From Nonomuraea fuscirosea (GTDB lineage: Bacteria; Actinomycetota; Actinomycetes; Streptosporangiales; Streptosporangiaceae): a stretch of 64,000 nucleotides of DNA. Position numbers and translations under genes: made by a program. The stretch lies in NCBI RefSeq assembly GCF_003001935.1, contig NZ_PVNG01000001.1, forward strand, positions 744,001-808,000, read 5' to 3'. The notes under the pieces are model-generated. The model was not told the origin of the DNA and made no database searches. It saw only the letters and a program-made list of their open reading frames with translations. Below, one piece after another: positions 23,807 to 32,795 of this stretch (its first letter is position 1; each line of letters begins with the position of its first letter).

Positions 23807-24913
23807 TTGTCGATCCAGATCCTGGGGATGGTCTCGACCGCCTACGGCTCGGAAAGCGCCGGTTGGCGGGGACCCGTCGTCGACCCCGGCTACCTCGCCG
23901 ACTTCGCCCGAGCCCACGAGGAGGCCGGTTTCGACCGCGCGCTCATCGCCCACAGCGCCAGCTCGCCCGAGGGCTTCGCCGCGGCCGCCCACGTGCTCTA
24001 CAGCACCGAGCGCCTGGGCGTGCTCATCGCCCAGCGGCCCGGATTCATCCAGCCCACCCTGACCGCGCGCAAGCTGGCCACGCTGGACAACCTCACCGGC
24101 GCCGGCCGCGTGGCCATCCACCACATCACCGGCGGCAGCGACACCGACCAGCGGCGCGACGGGGACTTCGCGGACAAGCGGGCCCGCTACCGGCGCACCG
24201 CGGAGTTCATCGACGTGCTCAGGCGCACCCTCACCGCCGACGAGCCGTTCGACCACGAGGGCGAGTTCTACCGCTTCGAGGGCGTGTTCAGCTCGGTCAA
24301 GCCCCGGGGGGAGGTGCCGATCTTCTTCGGCGGGCAGTCCGACGACGCGATCAGGGTGGGCGGCCGGTGGGCCGACGTCTACGCCCTGTGGGGCGAGCCC
24401 CTGGCGCAGACGCGCGACCGCATCGAGGTGATCCGCGCCGAGGCCGCGCGGCACGGCCGCGAGATCGGCTTCTCCCTGTCCGTGCGCCCGATCGTGGCCG
24501 AGACGGAGGACGCGGCCTGGGAGAAGGCCGACGGCATCCGCCGCGCCTTCGAGGACAACCTCGCCGGCAAGGGCAACGCGGCGTGGCGGATCGGGCGCGG
24601 CGAGAACACCGCGGTCGGCGCGAAGCGGCTGAAGGAGGAGGCGGCCGAGAAGCTCGTGCACGACGAGCGGCTCTGGTTCGGCGTCACCCGGCTGAGCGAC
24701 GGGGGCGGCAACTCCACCGCCCTCGTCGGCACGCCCGCGCAGGTCGCCGACGCGCTGCTGAAGTACTACGACCTGGGCGTCCGCGCCTTCCTCATCCGCG
24801 GGTTCGACCCGCTGGCGGACGTGCGCGAGTGGGGCAGGGAACTCGTTCCGCTGCTGCGCGCCGGCGCCGCGGCCCGCGAGGAGAGCCCCGTCGCCACGGG
24901 GCGGGGCCGATGA
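23807..24913 (+). CDS. SsuD-like FMNH2-dependent monooxygenase (LLM class)
   Basis: A 368-residue bacterial-luciferase-like TIM-barrel flavin monooxygenase. The start is a TTG at 23807 (MSIQILGMVSTAYGSES), eight bases after AAAGG; the family begins at this point. SsuD-type features include GVLIAQRPGFIQPTLTARKLATLD, the HHITGGSDTDQRRDGDF block, YRRTAEFIDVLRR, and VPIFFGGQSDDAIRVGG. SsuD enzymes release sulfite from alkanesulfonates. It heads a six-gene operon with an importer and overlaps the next gene by ATGA. No flavin reductase gene is next to it, so reduced flavin must come from elsewhere. Confidence 0.88.
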   Translation: MSIQILGMVSTAYGSESAGWRGPVVDPGYLADFARAHEEAGFDRALIAHSASSPEGFAAAAHVLYSTERLGVLIAQRPGFIQPTLTARKLATLDNLTGAGRVAIHHITGGSDTDQRRDGDFADKRARYRRTAEFIDVLRRTLTADEPFDHEGEFYRFEGVFSSVKPRGEVPIFFGGQSDDAIRVGGRWADVYALWGEPLAQTRDRIEVIRAEAARHGREIGFSLSVRPIVAETEDAAWEKADGIRRAFEDNLAGKGNAAWRIGRGENTAVGAKRLKEEAAEKLVHDERLWFGVTRLSDGGGNSTALVGTPAQVADALLKYYDLGVRAFLIRGFDPLADVREWGRELVPLLRAGAAAREESPVATGRGR

Positions 24914-26457
24914 GGGTGGGCGAGGCGGTCAGGGCCGCCGGCGTCGCCGGCCTCGCGGTGCTGCTGCTGGCCGGCTGCGCCTCCCGGGCGTCCGTCGGCG
25001 GCGCGGCCTCCTCCGACGGCACCGCGGTGGCCGCCGCCGGCCAGCGCGGCGACACCCTGACCTGGGGCTGGTCGCTGCCCTCGACCTGGGACCCGGTGAC
25101 CTCCGCGGTCGGCAACGACGTCCACGCCCTCACCCTCGTCTACGAGGCGGTCACCGAGGTGGACGAGAAGGGCGAGGCCAAGCCCGGCCTGGCCGAGTCG
25201 TGGACGTACGCGAAGGACGGCCGCTCGGTCACCTTCCACCTCCGCCCCGGCCTGACCTTCTCCGACGGCACGAAGCTCGACGCCGCCGCCGTCAAGGCCG
25301 GCCTGGAACGCGGCAAGACCGCGAAGGACTCGACGATCGCGCCGCAACTGGTCACGGTCGAGCGCATCACCGCCGACGGCGCCACCGACGTGACGCTGCA
25401 CCTCACCCAGGTGGACTACCAGATTCCGCTGCTGCTGTCCGGCAAGACCGGGCAGATCGTCAGCCCGGCGGCGGCGAAGGACCCGGCCGAGCTGGCCGTC
25501 CAGCCCGTCGGCGCCGGCCCGTTCATCCTGAAGACCTATGTGCCCGGGTCGCAGGCGACGCTGGTGCGGAACCCGGCGTTCTGGAACGCGGACGAGATCC
25601 TCGTCACGAACTTCGTCCTCAAGCCGACGCCCGACCCGTCCGTCGCGGTGGCGGGGCTCAACTCGGGTCAGTTCGACGTCGCCGACCTCACCGCGTCGCA
25701 GGTCGGCGGGGTCGAGGCGGCCGGATTCCCGGTCGAGGCGACCGACGTGCTGCCGGTGCGGGTCCTCGACGTGAACAACACCGTCAAGCCGTTCGACCAC
25801 CCCAAGGTCGTCCAGGCGATCAGTACGGCGATCGACCGGCAGGCGCTGGTCAAGGCGGCCAACTTCGGCTACGGCCAGCCGGTCTGGCAGCCGTTCCCCA
25901 AGGGTTACGTGGCCCACAACCCGGAGCTCGACAACCTGCACCCGCACGACGTGGCCGCCGCGAAGCGGCTGCTGGCCGAGGCGGGATACCCCGACGGCGT
26001 GGACGTCCAGCTCGCGCTGGGCAGGGCGGACGACCCGGTCGGCGAGCTGATCCAGCAGCAGCTGAACGCCGCCGGCATTCGCACGACACTCACCGTCCAG
26101 ACGCCGGGGGTCAACAACTACATCACCCGCAGGTACCCGTTCGTGCTCGACCAGTTCAACGCCCGCCAGTCGCCGGTCCAGGCGCTGCAGGTGCTGTTCG
26201 GCGCGCAGGGGCTGATGAACCTGGGCAAGAGCACCCCCGAGGCGCTGCCCGGCGCGGTCGCCAGGGCGAGCGGTCACCCGCTGACCGACCCCGCCTACCC
26301 GGCGGCGATCCAGCAGGCCACCAAGATCGCGGTGACGAACATGCCGAACGTGTTCCTGTTCACGGTGACGCGCTTCGCCGCGCACAGCCCCAAGGTGCAC
26401 GGCCTGCGGAACTGGGTGGACATCCAGCGCTTCGAGGGCGTCTGGGTGGAGAAGTGA
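24910..26457 (+). CDS. Extracellular solute-binding lipoprotein, family 5 (Opp/Dpp type)
   Basis: A 515-residue binding protein. The signal peptide ends in the lipobox LLAGC, with C23 lipidated. The SBP_bac_5 fold is shown by LTWGWSLPSTWDPVTSAVGNDV, LVYEAVTE, GLAESWTYAKDGRSVTFHLR, QPVGAGPFILKTYVPG and VVQAISTAIDRQALV. Family 5 usually binds peptides, nickel or glycosidic compounds. Beside an SsuD-like enzyme it may bind an organosulfur compound, perhaps a thiol conjugate or peptide-like sulfonate. Its start overlaps the monooxygenase stop (ATGA). Confidence 0.92.
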   Translation: MRVGEAVRAAGVAGLAVLLLAGCASRASVGGAASSDGTAVAAAGQRGDTLTWGWSLPSTWDPVTSAVGNDVHALTLVYEAVTEVDEKGEAKPGLAESWTYAKDGRSVTFHLRPGLTFSDGTKLDAAAVKAGLERGKTAKDSTIAPQLVTVERITADGATDVTLHLTQVDYQIPLLLSGKTGQIVSPAAAKDPAELAVQPVGAGPFILKTYVPGSQATLVRNPAFWNADEILVTNFVLKPTPDPSVAVAGLNSGQFDVADLTASQVGGVEAAGFPVEATDVLPVRVLDVNNTVKPFDHPKVVQAISTAIDRQALVKAANFGYGQPVWQPFPKGYVAHNPELDNLHPHDVAAAKRLLAEAGYPDGVDVQLALGRADDPVGELIQQQLNAAGIRTTLTVQTPGVNNYITRRYPFVLDQFNARQSPVQALQVLFGAQGLMNLGKSTPEALPGAVARASGHPLTDPAYPAAIQQATKIAVTNMPNVFLFTVTRFAAHSPKVHGLRNWVDIQRFEGVWVEK

Positions 26458-27422
26458 CCACGCTGGTCGCGCGGAGCGTCGCCGCCCTCGGCCGGGCGCT
26501 GCTGATCGCGGTCCCCGTGCTGCTCGTCTCCACCTTCATCACCTTCATGCTCGGCGGGCTGACGGATCAGGACCCCGCCTCGGTCGTGCTCGGCGACTCC
26601 GCCACTCCGGCCGACGTGGCGCGGATGCGCGAGGTCTTCGGGCTGGACCGGCCGCTGCTCGCGCGCTACGCGCTGTGGTTGTGGGACGCCCTGCACGGCG
26701 ACCTCGGCGCCTCCTGGTTCACCAGGATCCCCGTGGCGCGGAGCATCGCCGAGCGGCTGCCGGTGAGCCTGTCCGTGGCCGCCGGGGCGCTGCTCATCGC
26801 CGTCGTGCTCGGCGGCGTCTTCGGCGTCCTCGCCGCCGTCAGGCAGGGCGGCCGGCTGGACCGCGCCGTCACGGTCGTCACCTCCGTGCTGGCGACCGTG
26901 CCCGGGTTCGTCGCCGCCATCGCCCTCATCACGGTGTTCTCGCTGCTGGTGCCCGTGCTGCCGTCGGGAGGCTGGGCGCCCGCCTCCGACGGGCTGCCGA
27001 CCTGGGCGAGCTTCCTCGTGCTGCCGTGCGTGGCGCTGAGCCTGGACGCCGCCGCCGACGTCGCCCGCCAGCTGCGGACCGGGCTGGCCGACACCCTGCA
27101 CGAGAACTACGTCGTCGGGGCGCGGGTGCGCGGCCTGCCGGGGTGGCGCATCGTGCTGGTCCACGCCCTGCGCAACGGCGCGGGACCCGCGGTCGCCGTG
27201 CTCGGCATGCACGTGCCCCGGCTCATCGGCGGAGCCGTCATCGTCGAGACCGTGTTCGCGCTGCCCGGCATCGGCGAGCTCACCAAGACCGCGGCGCTCG
27301 GAGGTGACGTGCCCGTCGTGCAAGGGGCCCTGCTCGTCACGATCGGCGTCGTGCTGGTCTCGTCCGCGCTCGTCAACGTCCTGCTGGTCAAGCTGCGCCC
27401 CGCCGCACGGAGGGAGATATGA
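26454..27422 (+). CDS. ABC permease, DppB/OppB type
   Basis: A 322-residue inner-membrane permease with a GTG start overlapping the binding-protein stop (GTGA). It has an N-terminal helix (LIAVPVLLVSTFITFML), the periplasmic loop DPASVVLGDSATPADVARMREVFGLDRP typical of DppB, and four or five further helices. The EAA loop is VVGARVRGLPGWRIVLVHALRNG. The DppB family has this length and order. It should pair with the next permease. Confidence 0.94.
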   Translation: MTTLVARSVAALGRALLIAVPVLLVSTFITFMLGGLTDQDPASVVLGDSATPADVARMREVFGLDRPLLARYALWLWDALHGDLGASWFTRIPVARSIAERLPVSLSVAAGALLIAVVLGGVFGVLAAVRQGGRLDRAVTVVTSVLATVPGFVAAIALITVFSLLVPVLPSGGWAPASDGLPTWASFLVLPCVALSLDAAADVARQLRTGLADTLHENYVVGARVRGLPGWRIVLVHALRNGAGPAVAVLGMHVPRLIGGAVIVETVFALPGIGELTKTAALGGDVPVVQGALLVTIGVVLVSSALVNVLLVKLRPAARREI

Positions 27423-28285
27423 GGACCGTCACCGACGCCCTGCGCACCCGCGCGGGCGCCATCGCCGCGGCCGTGCTGGCGGCCGTGCTCCTGCTCGCCG
27501 CGATCGGGCCCTTCCTCGCGCCGTACGACCCGCTGCGCAACGGCGCCGACATCCTCATGCCGCCGAGCGCGGCGCACTGGTTCGGCACCGACTACCTCGG
27601 CCGCGACGTGCTCAGCCGGGTCCTGGCCGGCGCGCCCGCCTCGGTGCTCACCGCCTTCGAGGCCGTCGGCATTGGGCTCGTCATCGGCGTCGTCCCCGGC
27701 ATCACCTCCGTCCACCTCGGTCGCGCCTATGAGTGGATCACGCTGCGGGTGATGGACGGGCTCATCGCGCTGCCCTTCCTGATCTTCGCCATCGCGGTGG
27801 CCGCGCTGCTCGGCAACGCCGTCCACCAGGCGATGATCGCCGTCGGGATCCTGCTCGCGCCGTCGTTCTACCGCATCACCAGGGCCGCCGCCCTCAGTCA
27901 CGCGAACGCGCAGTACGTGACCGCCGCGCAGCTGTTCGGCGCCTCCACCTGGCGGGTGCTGCGCACGCACGTGTGGTCGAAGATCCTGCCCACGCTCGTC
28001 GTGAGCACCGCGAACGCCACCGCGGGCGGCCTGCTGATCGTCTCGTCGCTGACCTTCCTCGGCATCGGCGTCGTGCCGCCCGAGCCCACCTGGGGCGGCA
28101 TCGTCGCCAGCGACCTCGGCTACCTGACGCAGCGGCCGTACGGGCCGGTGTTCCCGTCCCTGTTCATCATGGCCACCGTCGGCGCGCTCAACCTGCTCGC
28201 CGACGCGATCAGGGACGCCGGCGGCGACCACGGCCGCGCGCGGACGCGCGGGAGAGGAGGAGCCGCCCGTGTCCGTCTCACCTGA
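27419..28285 (+). CDS. ABC permease, DppC/OppC type
   Basis: A 288-residue permease overlapping the previous gene by ATGA. It has an N-terminal helix, the DppC signature GPFLAPYDPLRNGADILMPP then HWFGTDYLGRDVLSRVLAG, a five-helix core, and the EAA loop TAAQLFGASTWRVLRTHVWSKILP. It forms the translocation pore with the preceding permease. Confidence 0.94.
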   Translation: MRTVTDALRTRAGAIAAAVLAAVLLLAAIGPFLAPYDPLRNGADILMPPSAAHWFGTDYLGRDVLSRVLAGAPASVLTAFEAVGIGLVIGVVPGITSVHLGRAYEWITLRVMDGLIALPFLIFAIAVAALLGNAVHQAMIAVGILLAPSFYRITRAAALSHANAQYVTAAQLFGASTWRVLRTHVWSKILPTLVVSTANATAGGLLIVSSLTFLGIGVVPPEPTWGGIVASDLGYLTQRPYGPVFPSLFIMATVGALNLLADAIRDAGGDHGRARTRGRGGAARVRLT

Positions 28286-29135
28286 CTCCGCGACGGCGGT
28301 CCGCACGGTCGCGGACGCCGTGAGCGAGCCCCTTCTGTCGGTACGCGGGCTGCGCGTCAGCGTCGCCGACGGCACCGAGGTCGTCCGCGGCGTGGACCTG
28401 GACGTGCCCCGCGGCTCGGCCGTCGGGCTGGTCGGCGAGTCCGGCAGCGGCAAGACGCTGACCTGCCGCGCCGTCCTGGGCCTGCTGCCCGCCGGCGTCG
28501 AGGTCACCGGCGGCCGGATCAGCCTCGGGGACACCGAGCTGACCGCGTTGCCGGCGGCCAGGCGAGCCCGCCTGCGCGGCACCCACCTCGCGGCCGTCTT
28601 CCAGGACCCCGCCTCCTACCTCAACCCGTCGATCACCGTCGGGGCGCAGCTCGCCGAGGTGCTCCGGGTCAAGGTCGGGCTGGCCCGCCGGGCGGCGCGG
28701 GAACGGGCCGTCGAACTGCTGCACGCCATGGGGCTGCGCCGCCCCGAGCACGTCTACGCGCAGTACCCGTTCGAGCTGTCGGGCGGGATGTTGCAGCGGG
28801 TGCTGATCGCGATGGCGATCACCGCCGAGCCGGAACTGCTGATCGCCGACGAGGCGACCACGGCCCTCGACGTGACCGTGCAGGCCGAGGTGCTGGAGCT
28901 CCTGTCCGAACTGTGCCGCGACCGTGGCCTCACGCTCATGGTCGTCTCGCACGACCTGGCCGTGATCGCGCAGCTGTGCGAGACCGTGTACGTCTTCCGC
29001 GACGGCGCCGTGGTCGAGGAGGGACCCACCCGGCGGGTGCTGCGCGGGCCGCGCCATCCGTACACGCGCGAGCTGATCCGCGACCACGAGCGCTTCGGCA
29101 TCGACCGGGTGCGCGAACAGGGGAGCCGCCGATGA
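28269..29135 (+). CDS. ABC ATPase, DppD/OppD type
   Basis: A 288-residue ATPase. The GTG start at 28269 follows GAGGAGG and lies 17 bases inside the upstream permease gene. Walker A is GESGSGKT, the signature is LSGGMLQRV and Walker B is LLIADEAT, followed by ALDVTVQAEVLELL. The C-terminal peptide-transporter ATPase extension is short, ending near GPRHPYTRELIRDHERFG, and it lacks the Fe-S cysteines seen in some DppD proteins. Confidence 0.94.
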   Translation: MSVSPDSATAVRTVADAVSEPLLSVRGLRVSVADGTEVVRGVDLDVPRGSAVGLVGESGSGKTLTCRAVLGLLPAGVEVTGGRISLGDTELTALPAARRARLRGTHLAAVFQDPASYLNPSITVGAQLAEVLRVKVGLARRAARERAVELLHAMGLRRPEHVYAQYPFELSGGMLQRVLIAMAITAEPELLIADEATTALDVTVQAEVLELLSELCRDRGLTLMVVSHDLAVIAQLCETVYVFRDGAVVEEGPTRRVLRGPRHPYTRELIRDHERFGIDRVREQGSRR

Positions 29136-29977
29136 CCGCGCTGCTCGACGTCACCGGACTGCACGTCGCGCTCGGGCGAGGCCGCGGGCGGACGGAGATC
29201 CTGCACGGCGTCGACCTCACGGTGGCGCCGGGCGAGATCGTCGGACTTATCGGCGAGACCGGCTCGGGGAAGACCACGCTCGCCCGCGCCGTGCTCGGGC
29301 TGGTGCGGGCCCACAGCGGCTCGATCGCGATCGACGGGCGCGAGGTGAGCGGGCTGCGCAGGAGCGCGCTGCGGGCCTTCCGCCGCGGCGGCGCCGCCCA
29401 GTACGTCTTCCAGGACCCGCTGCGCAGCCTCGACCCCGAACGCACCGTGTTCGACACGCTGATCGAGGGCCTCGCCGTGCGCGGCGGGCACTCCCGCGCC
29501 GAGCTGCGCGAGGCCGCGCGAGAGGTCGCCCGGCTCGTCTCCCTGCCGCCCGGCCTGCTGCCCCGGCATCCCGGCGAGCTGTCGGGCGGCCAGCGGCAGC
29601 GCGTGGCCATCGCCCGCGCCGTCGCCGTCGATCCGCGGCTGCTCATCTGTGACGAGCCCGTCAGCGCCCTCGACGCCTCGACCCGCATCACGATCCTCGA
29701 ACTCCTGCTCCGCCTGCGCGAGACCCGCGACCTCGGCGTGCTGCTGATCACGCACGACCTCGGCTCGCTCGGCGGCGTGGCCGATCGGGTCGTCGTGCTG
29801 TACCACGGGCAGGTGGTGGAGACGGGGACCACGGAGGAGATCTTCCTGGCGCCGCGGCATCCGTACACCCGGCTGCTCGTGACGTCCGTGCCGTCGATCG
29901 GGGACGCCGAGCCGCCCGACCCCGAGCTGCGCCGGGCCCTGCGCGCCGAAGTGCGCGGCCTCACCGCCCACCCCTGA
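29132..29977 (+). CDS. ABC ATPase, DppF/OppF type
   Basis: A 281-residue second ATPase of the importer, ATGA-coupled to the first. Walker A is GETGSGKT, the Q-loop region is QYVFQDPLRSLDPERTVFDT, the signature is LSGGQRQRV and Walker B is LLICDEPVSALDAS, with H-loop LLITHDLG. The two ATPases would act as a heterodimer, completing a five-component importer. Confidence 0.94.
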   Translation: MTALLDVTGLHVALGRGRGRTEILHGVDLTVAPGEIVGLIGETGSGKTTLARAVLGLVRAHSGSIAIDGREVSGLRRSALRAFRRGGAAQYVFQDPLRSLDPERTVFDTLIEGLAVRGGHSRAELREAAREVARLVSLPPGLLPRHPGELSGGQRQRVAIARAVAVDPRLLICDEPVSALDASTRITILELLLRLRETRDLGVLLITHDLGSLGGVADRVVVLYHGQVVETGTTEEIFLAPRHPYTRLLVTSVPSIGDAEPPDPELRRALRAEVRGLTAHP

Positions 29978-29992
29978 ACCCTGGAGCACGAC

Positions 29993-30850
29993 ATGACGCA
30001 GACCACCGACTTCCACGCTCCCGCCGGGCTGCGGACCAGGGGCACGATCCTCGTGGTGCCCGGCCGCGGCGAGACACCCGCGACGTACGGGCGGTTCGGA
30101 GCGCGGCTCGCCTACGACGCCTACCGGGTCCGCATCGTGAACCTGCCGGCTACCGACCCGGTCACCGACCCGGTCACCGACCCGGTCACCGACCCGGTCA
30201 CCGACCCGGTCACCGGCACGGCCGTCGGCGCGGCTGCCGCTCCGGCTCGCGTCGCTCCCTTCCTGGAAGCTCTCGCCCGGGGGCTGTCCGAGGCCGTCGG
30301 GGACCTCGGGGCCGAGACGACGGACGGGCTGCCGCGCCCGCTGGTGCTGGTGGGGTCAGACCTGGGCGCGGCTGGAATCGCCGCCCTGCTCGCCACGGCC
30401 TCCCCTTCGGCGGTGTGGTGGCCGCAGGCGGTCGTACTGGCCGGGCTGCCCGGCGGCGGGTCGCAGGCCGGCGGCGGGTGGGAGGACGAGCTCGACGTCA
30501 GGACCGCCTGCCCGACCCACCGCGGCGTGCTGACCGGCGACACCGCCGTGGAACGCGGCGCGCTGGCCGGCCCCGTGCCGCAGGACCTGCTGGACGCGGC
30601 GTACGCGAGCACCGCCGACGTGCCGCACCTGCTGCTCGTAGGGGACGCCGACCCGCTGGCGGACCGGGACGCGATCACGCGGGCGGCCGAGACGCTGCCC
30701 CAGGCACGGCTCGGCGTCGTGCGCGGCGCCCACCACGACGTGCTCAACGACCTGCAGCACCGCTCGGTGGCCGCCGAGGTGGTCACGTTCCTGGAGGCCG
30801 TGCGCGAGGAGCTGCGACGGGCCGTCACCGTGGAGGCCAGCGCCTGGTGA
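29993..30850 (+). CDS. Alpha/beta-hydrolase-like protein
   Basis: A 285-residue protein, last gene of the importer operon, 15 bases after the second ATPase (GGAG upstream). It starts with TRGTILVVPGRGETPATYGRFGARLAYDAYRVRIVNLPA, the first strands of an alpha/beta-hydrolase fold. The likely nucleophile elbow reads VGSDLGAAG, where Asp rather than Ser occupies the nucleophile position. The late LLLVGDADPLADRDA carries the acid, and GAHHDVLNDLQHRS supplies the catalytic His. It may cleave an ester or thioester of the imported compound. A TDPV repeat is inserted near residue 55. Confidence 0.78.
   Translation: MTQTTDFHAPAGLRTRGTILVVPGRGETPATYGRFGARLAYDAYRVRIVNLPATDPVTDPVTDPVTDPVTDPVTGTAVGAAAAPARVAPFLEALARGLSEAVGDLGAETTDGLPRPLVLVGSDLGAAGIAALLATASPSAVWWPQAVVLAGLPGGGSQAGGGWEDELDVRTACPTHRGVLTGDTAVERGALAGPVPQDLLDAAYASTADVPHLLLVGDADPLADRDAITRAAETLPQARLGVVRGAHHDVLNDLQHRSVAAEVVTFLEAVREELRRAVTVEASAW
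30152..30211 (+). repeat. Five perfect 12-bp repeats in the hydrolase gene
   Basis: ACCGACCCGGTC occurs five times in perfect tandem, encoding (TDPV)5 in a surface loop of the hydrolase, followed by one degenerate copy. Perfect identity points to recent or ongoing expansion by slippage. Confidence 0.95.
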
Positions 30851-30988
30851 CCGTTCTACTCCGTTCGGTGTAGTTCGTACGGCGATCGAAGCAAGGGCAG
30901 GTGACGATCAACGGACGACGCGCTCCCGCCTCGGCCCGGCCTAACGTTTCTCCCCGAGACAAGCCGGACGAGAACCGAAGGAGTCGCC

Positions 30989-31417
30989 ATGAGCAGGAAA
31001 GTGATGACCGCGATCGCCGGGCTGAGCGTGACGGCCGGGCTGCTGGTCGCGGCCGGCGCGCCGGCGGGGGCCCAGGCCGGCGCGTCATCCGTCCGGGCCG
31101 GCACCGCCGAGGTGGCCGCGCCGAAGCCGCCGAAGGGCGCCAGGGCGGTGGTCCAGGTGAGCCCCAATCCCACCACCAGGCGCGGCCAGAAGGTGACGAT
31201 CACCGGCCACTGCGGCGGCGGTAAGGGGCTCAAGGCCGTGCTGGCCGGGGTGGACAGGAAGCACCCCGTGCTGCGGGACATCCGCATCGTCAAGGACGAC
31301 GCGAAGGGGTTCGTGGCGAAGGCGACCCTCGCACCGGAGATCGGGAACGGCGTCGGTCCCATCTTCGTCGACTGCGGCGGCGAGGCGGGAGTGACCCTGC
31401 TCGTCACCCACGTCTGA
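30989..31417 (+). CDS. Small secreted protein, unknown function
   Basis: A 142-residue protein with a clear Sec signal (MSRKVMTAIAGLSVTAGLLVAAGAPAGAQA, cleavage near residue 30). The mature part is a small beta-rich domain (AVVQVSPNPTTRRGQKVTITGHCGGGKG to the end) with two cysteines near residues 75 and 129 that could form a disulfide, like an Ig-like fold. GAAGGAG lies upstream at proper spacing. Monocistronic by its position between the importer operon and a two-component operon. I do not recognise a named family. Confidence 0.8.
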   Translation: MSRKVMTAIAGLSVTAGLLVAAGAPAGAQAGASSVRAGTAEVAAPKPPKGARAVVQVSPNPTTRRGQKVTITGHCGGGKGLKAVLAGVDRKHPVLRDIRIVKDDAKGFVAKATLAPEIGNGVGPIFVDCGGEAGVTLLVTHV

Positions 31418-31588
31418 TCCGACCTTTCCGAAGCCGCCGCGGTCCCTTGCACCCGTCGGCTCACGCGGCTCCGGGAACCGTGGTCGCGGGCCGCGTCGTC
31501 CAACAGGCCATCTGGGCGACGCGGCCCGGCCCCGTCACCTCCTCGAACATCGCCCCCGCCTCCCTTCTTGAGAAAAGGCCTCGTACGC

Positions 31589-32740
31589 ATGGCCGCATCA
31601 CCTCCACGCCGCGAAGCCGTTCCGGCCCGGCACCTCGCCCGGATCACCGACCTCGCGCTCGCCGTCCTCACCCTGGTCTTCTTCGTCGCCGTGGCCCTCG
31701 CGACCGGGGTGCACAACCCCTGGTCGGGCCCGATCCCCCTCGGGCTGTTCCTCGGAGCGCTGCTCCTGGTCAGACGCCGATGGCCGATGACCGTGCTGCT
31801 GCTGTCGATCGGCGGCGTCATCGTCTACCACCTGACCGGGCACTGGTCTCCCGCCGGGTGGATCTGGCCGGCCGCGGTCGCCTACTTCACCGCCGCCACC
31901 ACGCCACACGTGCGCTGGGCGGCCGCCGCCGGCCTGGCCCAGCTGGTCCACTCCGCGATCGACTTCCGCCTGGTCCTGGACCTCAATCCCAGCCGCTACC
32001 TGGTCCACGTCGCCGGGGAAGGGCTGCTCCTCGCGATCCTGATCGTCGCGGGCCGCAGCTATGCCGCCGCGTCGCGCCGCCGCGAACAACTGCGCGAAGC
32101 GGACGACCGGGCCCGCGTCGCCGAGGAACGGCTGCGCGTCTCGCACGAGGTGCACGACGTCATCGCGCACACGCTGGCCGTCGTCGGCGTGCAGCTCAAC
32201 GTCGCCGCCGACACCCTGGAGGAGGATCCGGCCGCGGCCGCCGCCGCGCTGAGCCTGGCCAAGGACGTCAGGAACCGGGCGATGGCCGACCTCCGCTCCC
32301 TCATCGCGATCCTGCGCGACGGCCCGGAGGGCACCGCGCCCCAGGCCGACCTGGCCTCCCTGGACACGCTCGTCGCCGACGCCCGCGCCGCCGGCCTCGA
32401 GGTGACCTTCGAGGAGCACGGCGACCGGGCCGCCGTCACCGCCATTCCCGCCATCGCCGTGCACCGGGTCGTCCAGGAGTCCCTCGCCAACACGCTCAAG
32501 CACGCCGAGGCGAGCGAGGTCACGGTGACGATCGGCTACGGGCCCCGCTCGATCGTCGTCGAGATCACCGACGACGGCCGCGGCGCCTCAGGTGCAGGCG
32601 CGGGCACCGCGGGCCACGGCCTGGCCGGCATGCGGGAACGGGTGAGCGCACTCGGGGGCGCGTTCACCGCCGGGCCCGCACCCGGCGGCGGCTTCGCCGT
32701 GCGGGCCGAGATCCCCGTGGCAGGAGGCTCGACGGCGTGA
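31589..32740 (+). CDS. NarL-family membrane sensor histidine kinase
   Basis: A 383-residue kinase with about four to five N-terminal hydrophobic segments (residues 20-155), then the HisKA_3 domain (RLRVSHEVHDVIAHTLAVVG, H189 in the EVHD motif) and HATPase_c (VVQESLANTLKHAEA, EITDDGRGA, GHGLAGMRERVSALGG). The ATG at 31589 was chosen; AAAGG lies 10 bases upstream and a TTG start 21 bases earlier is possible. It is the first gene of a two-gene operon with the following response regulator. The signal is unknown. Confidence 0.9.
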   Translation: MAASPPRREAVPARHLARITDLALAVLTLVFFVAVALATGVHNPWSGPIPLGLFLGALLLVRRRWPMTVLLLSIGGVIVYHLTGHWSPAGWIWPAAVAYFTAATTPHVRWAAAAGLAQLVHSAIDFRLVLDLNPSRYLVHVAGEGLLLAILIVAGRSYAAASRRREQLREADDRARVAEERLRVSHEVHDVIAHTLAVVGVQLNVAADTLEEDPAAAAAALSLAKDVRNRAMADLRSLIAILRDGPEGTAPQADLASLDTLVADARAAGLEVTFEEHGDRAAVTAIPAIAVHRVVQESLANTLKHAEASEVTVTIGYGPRSIVVEITDDGRGASGAGAGTAGHGLAGMRERVSALGGAFTAGPAPGGGFAVRAEIPVAGGSTA

Positions 32741-32795
32741 CGATCACGGTGCTCCTCGTGGCAGGCTCGTCGGCATGACGATCACGGTGCTCCTC
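32717..32795 (+). repeat. ~40-bp tandem duplication at the kinase/regulator junction
   Basis: The segment GTGGCAGG...CGTGACGATCACGGTGCTCCTC (32717-32757) is repeated at 32758-32795 with a three-base deletion. The first copy holds AGGAGG and a GTG overlapping the kinase stop; the second holds the ATG of the response regulator but has lost the AGGAGG. The first GTG now opens a 13-codon frame (32737-32778) whose TGA overlaps the regulator ATG. Confidence 0.9.
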
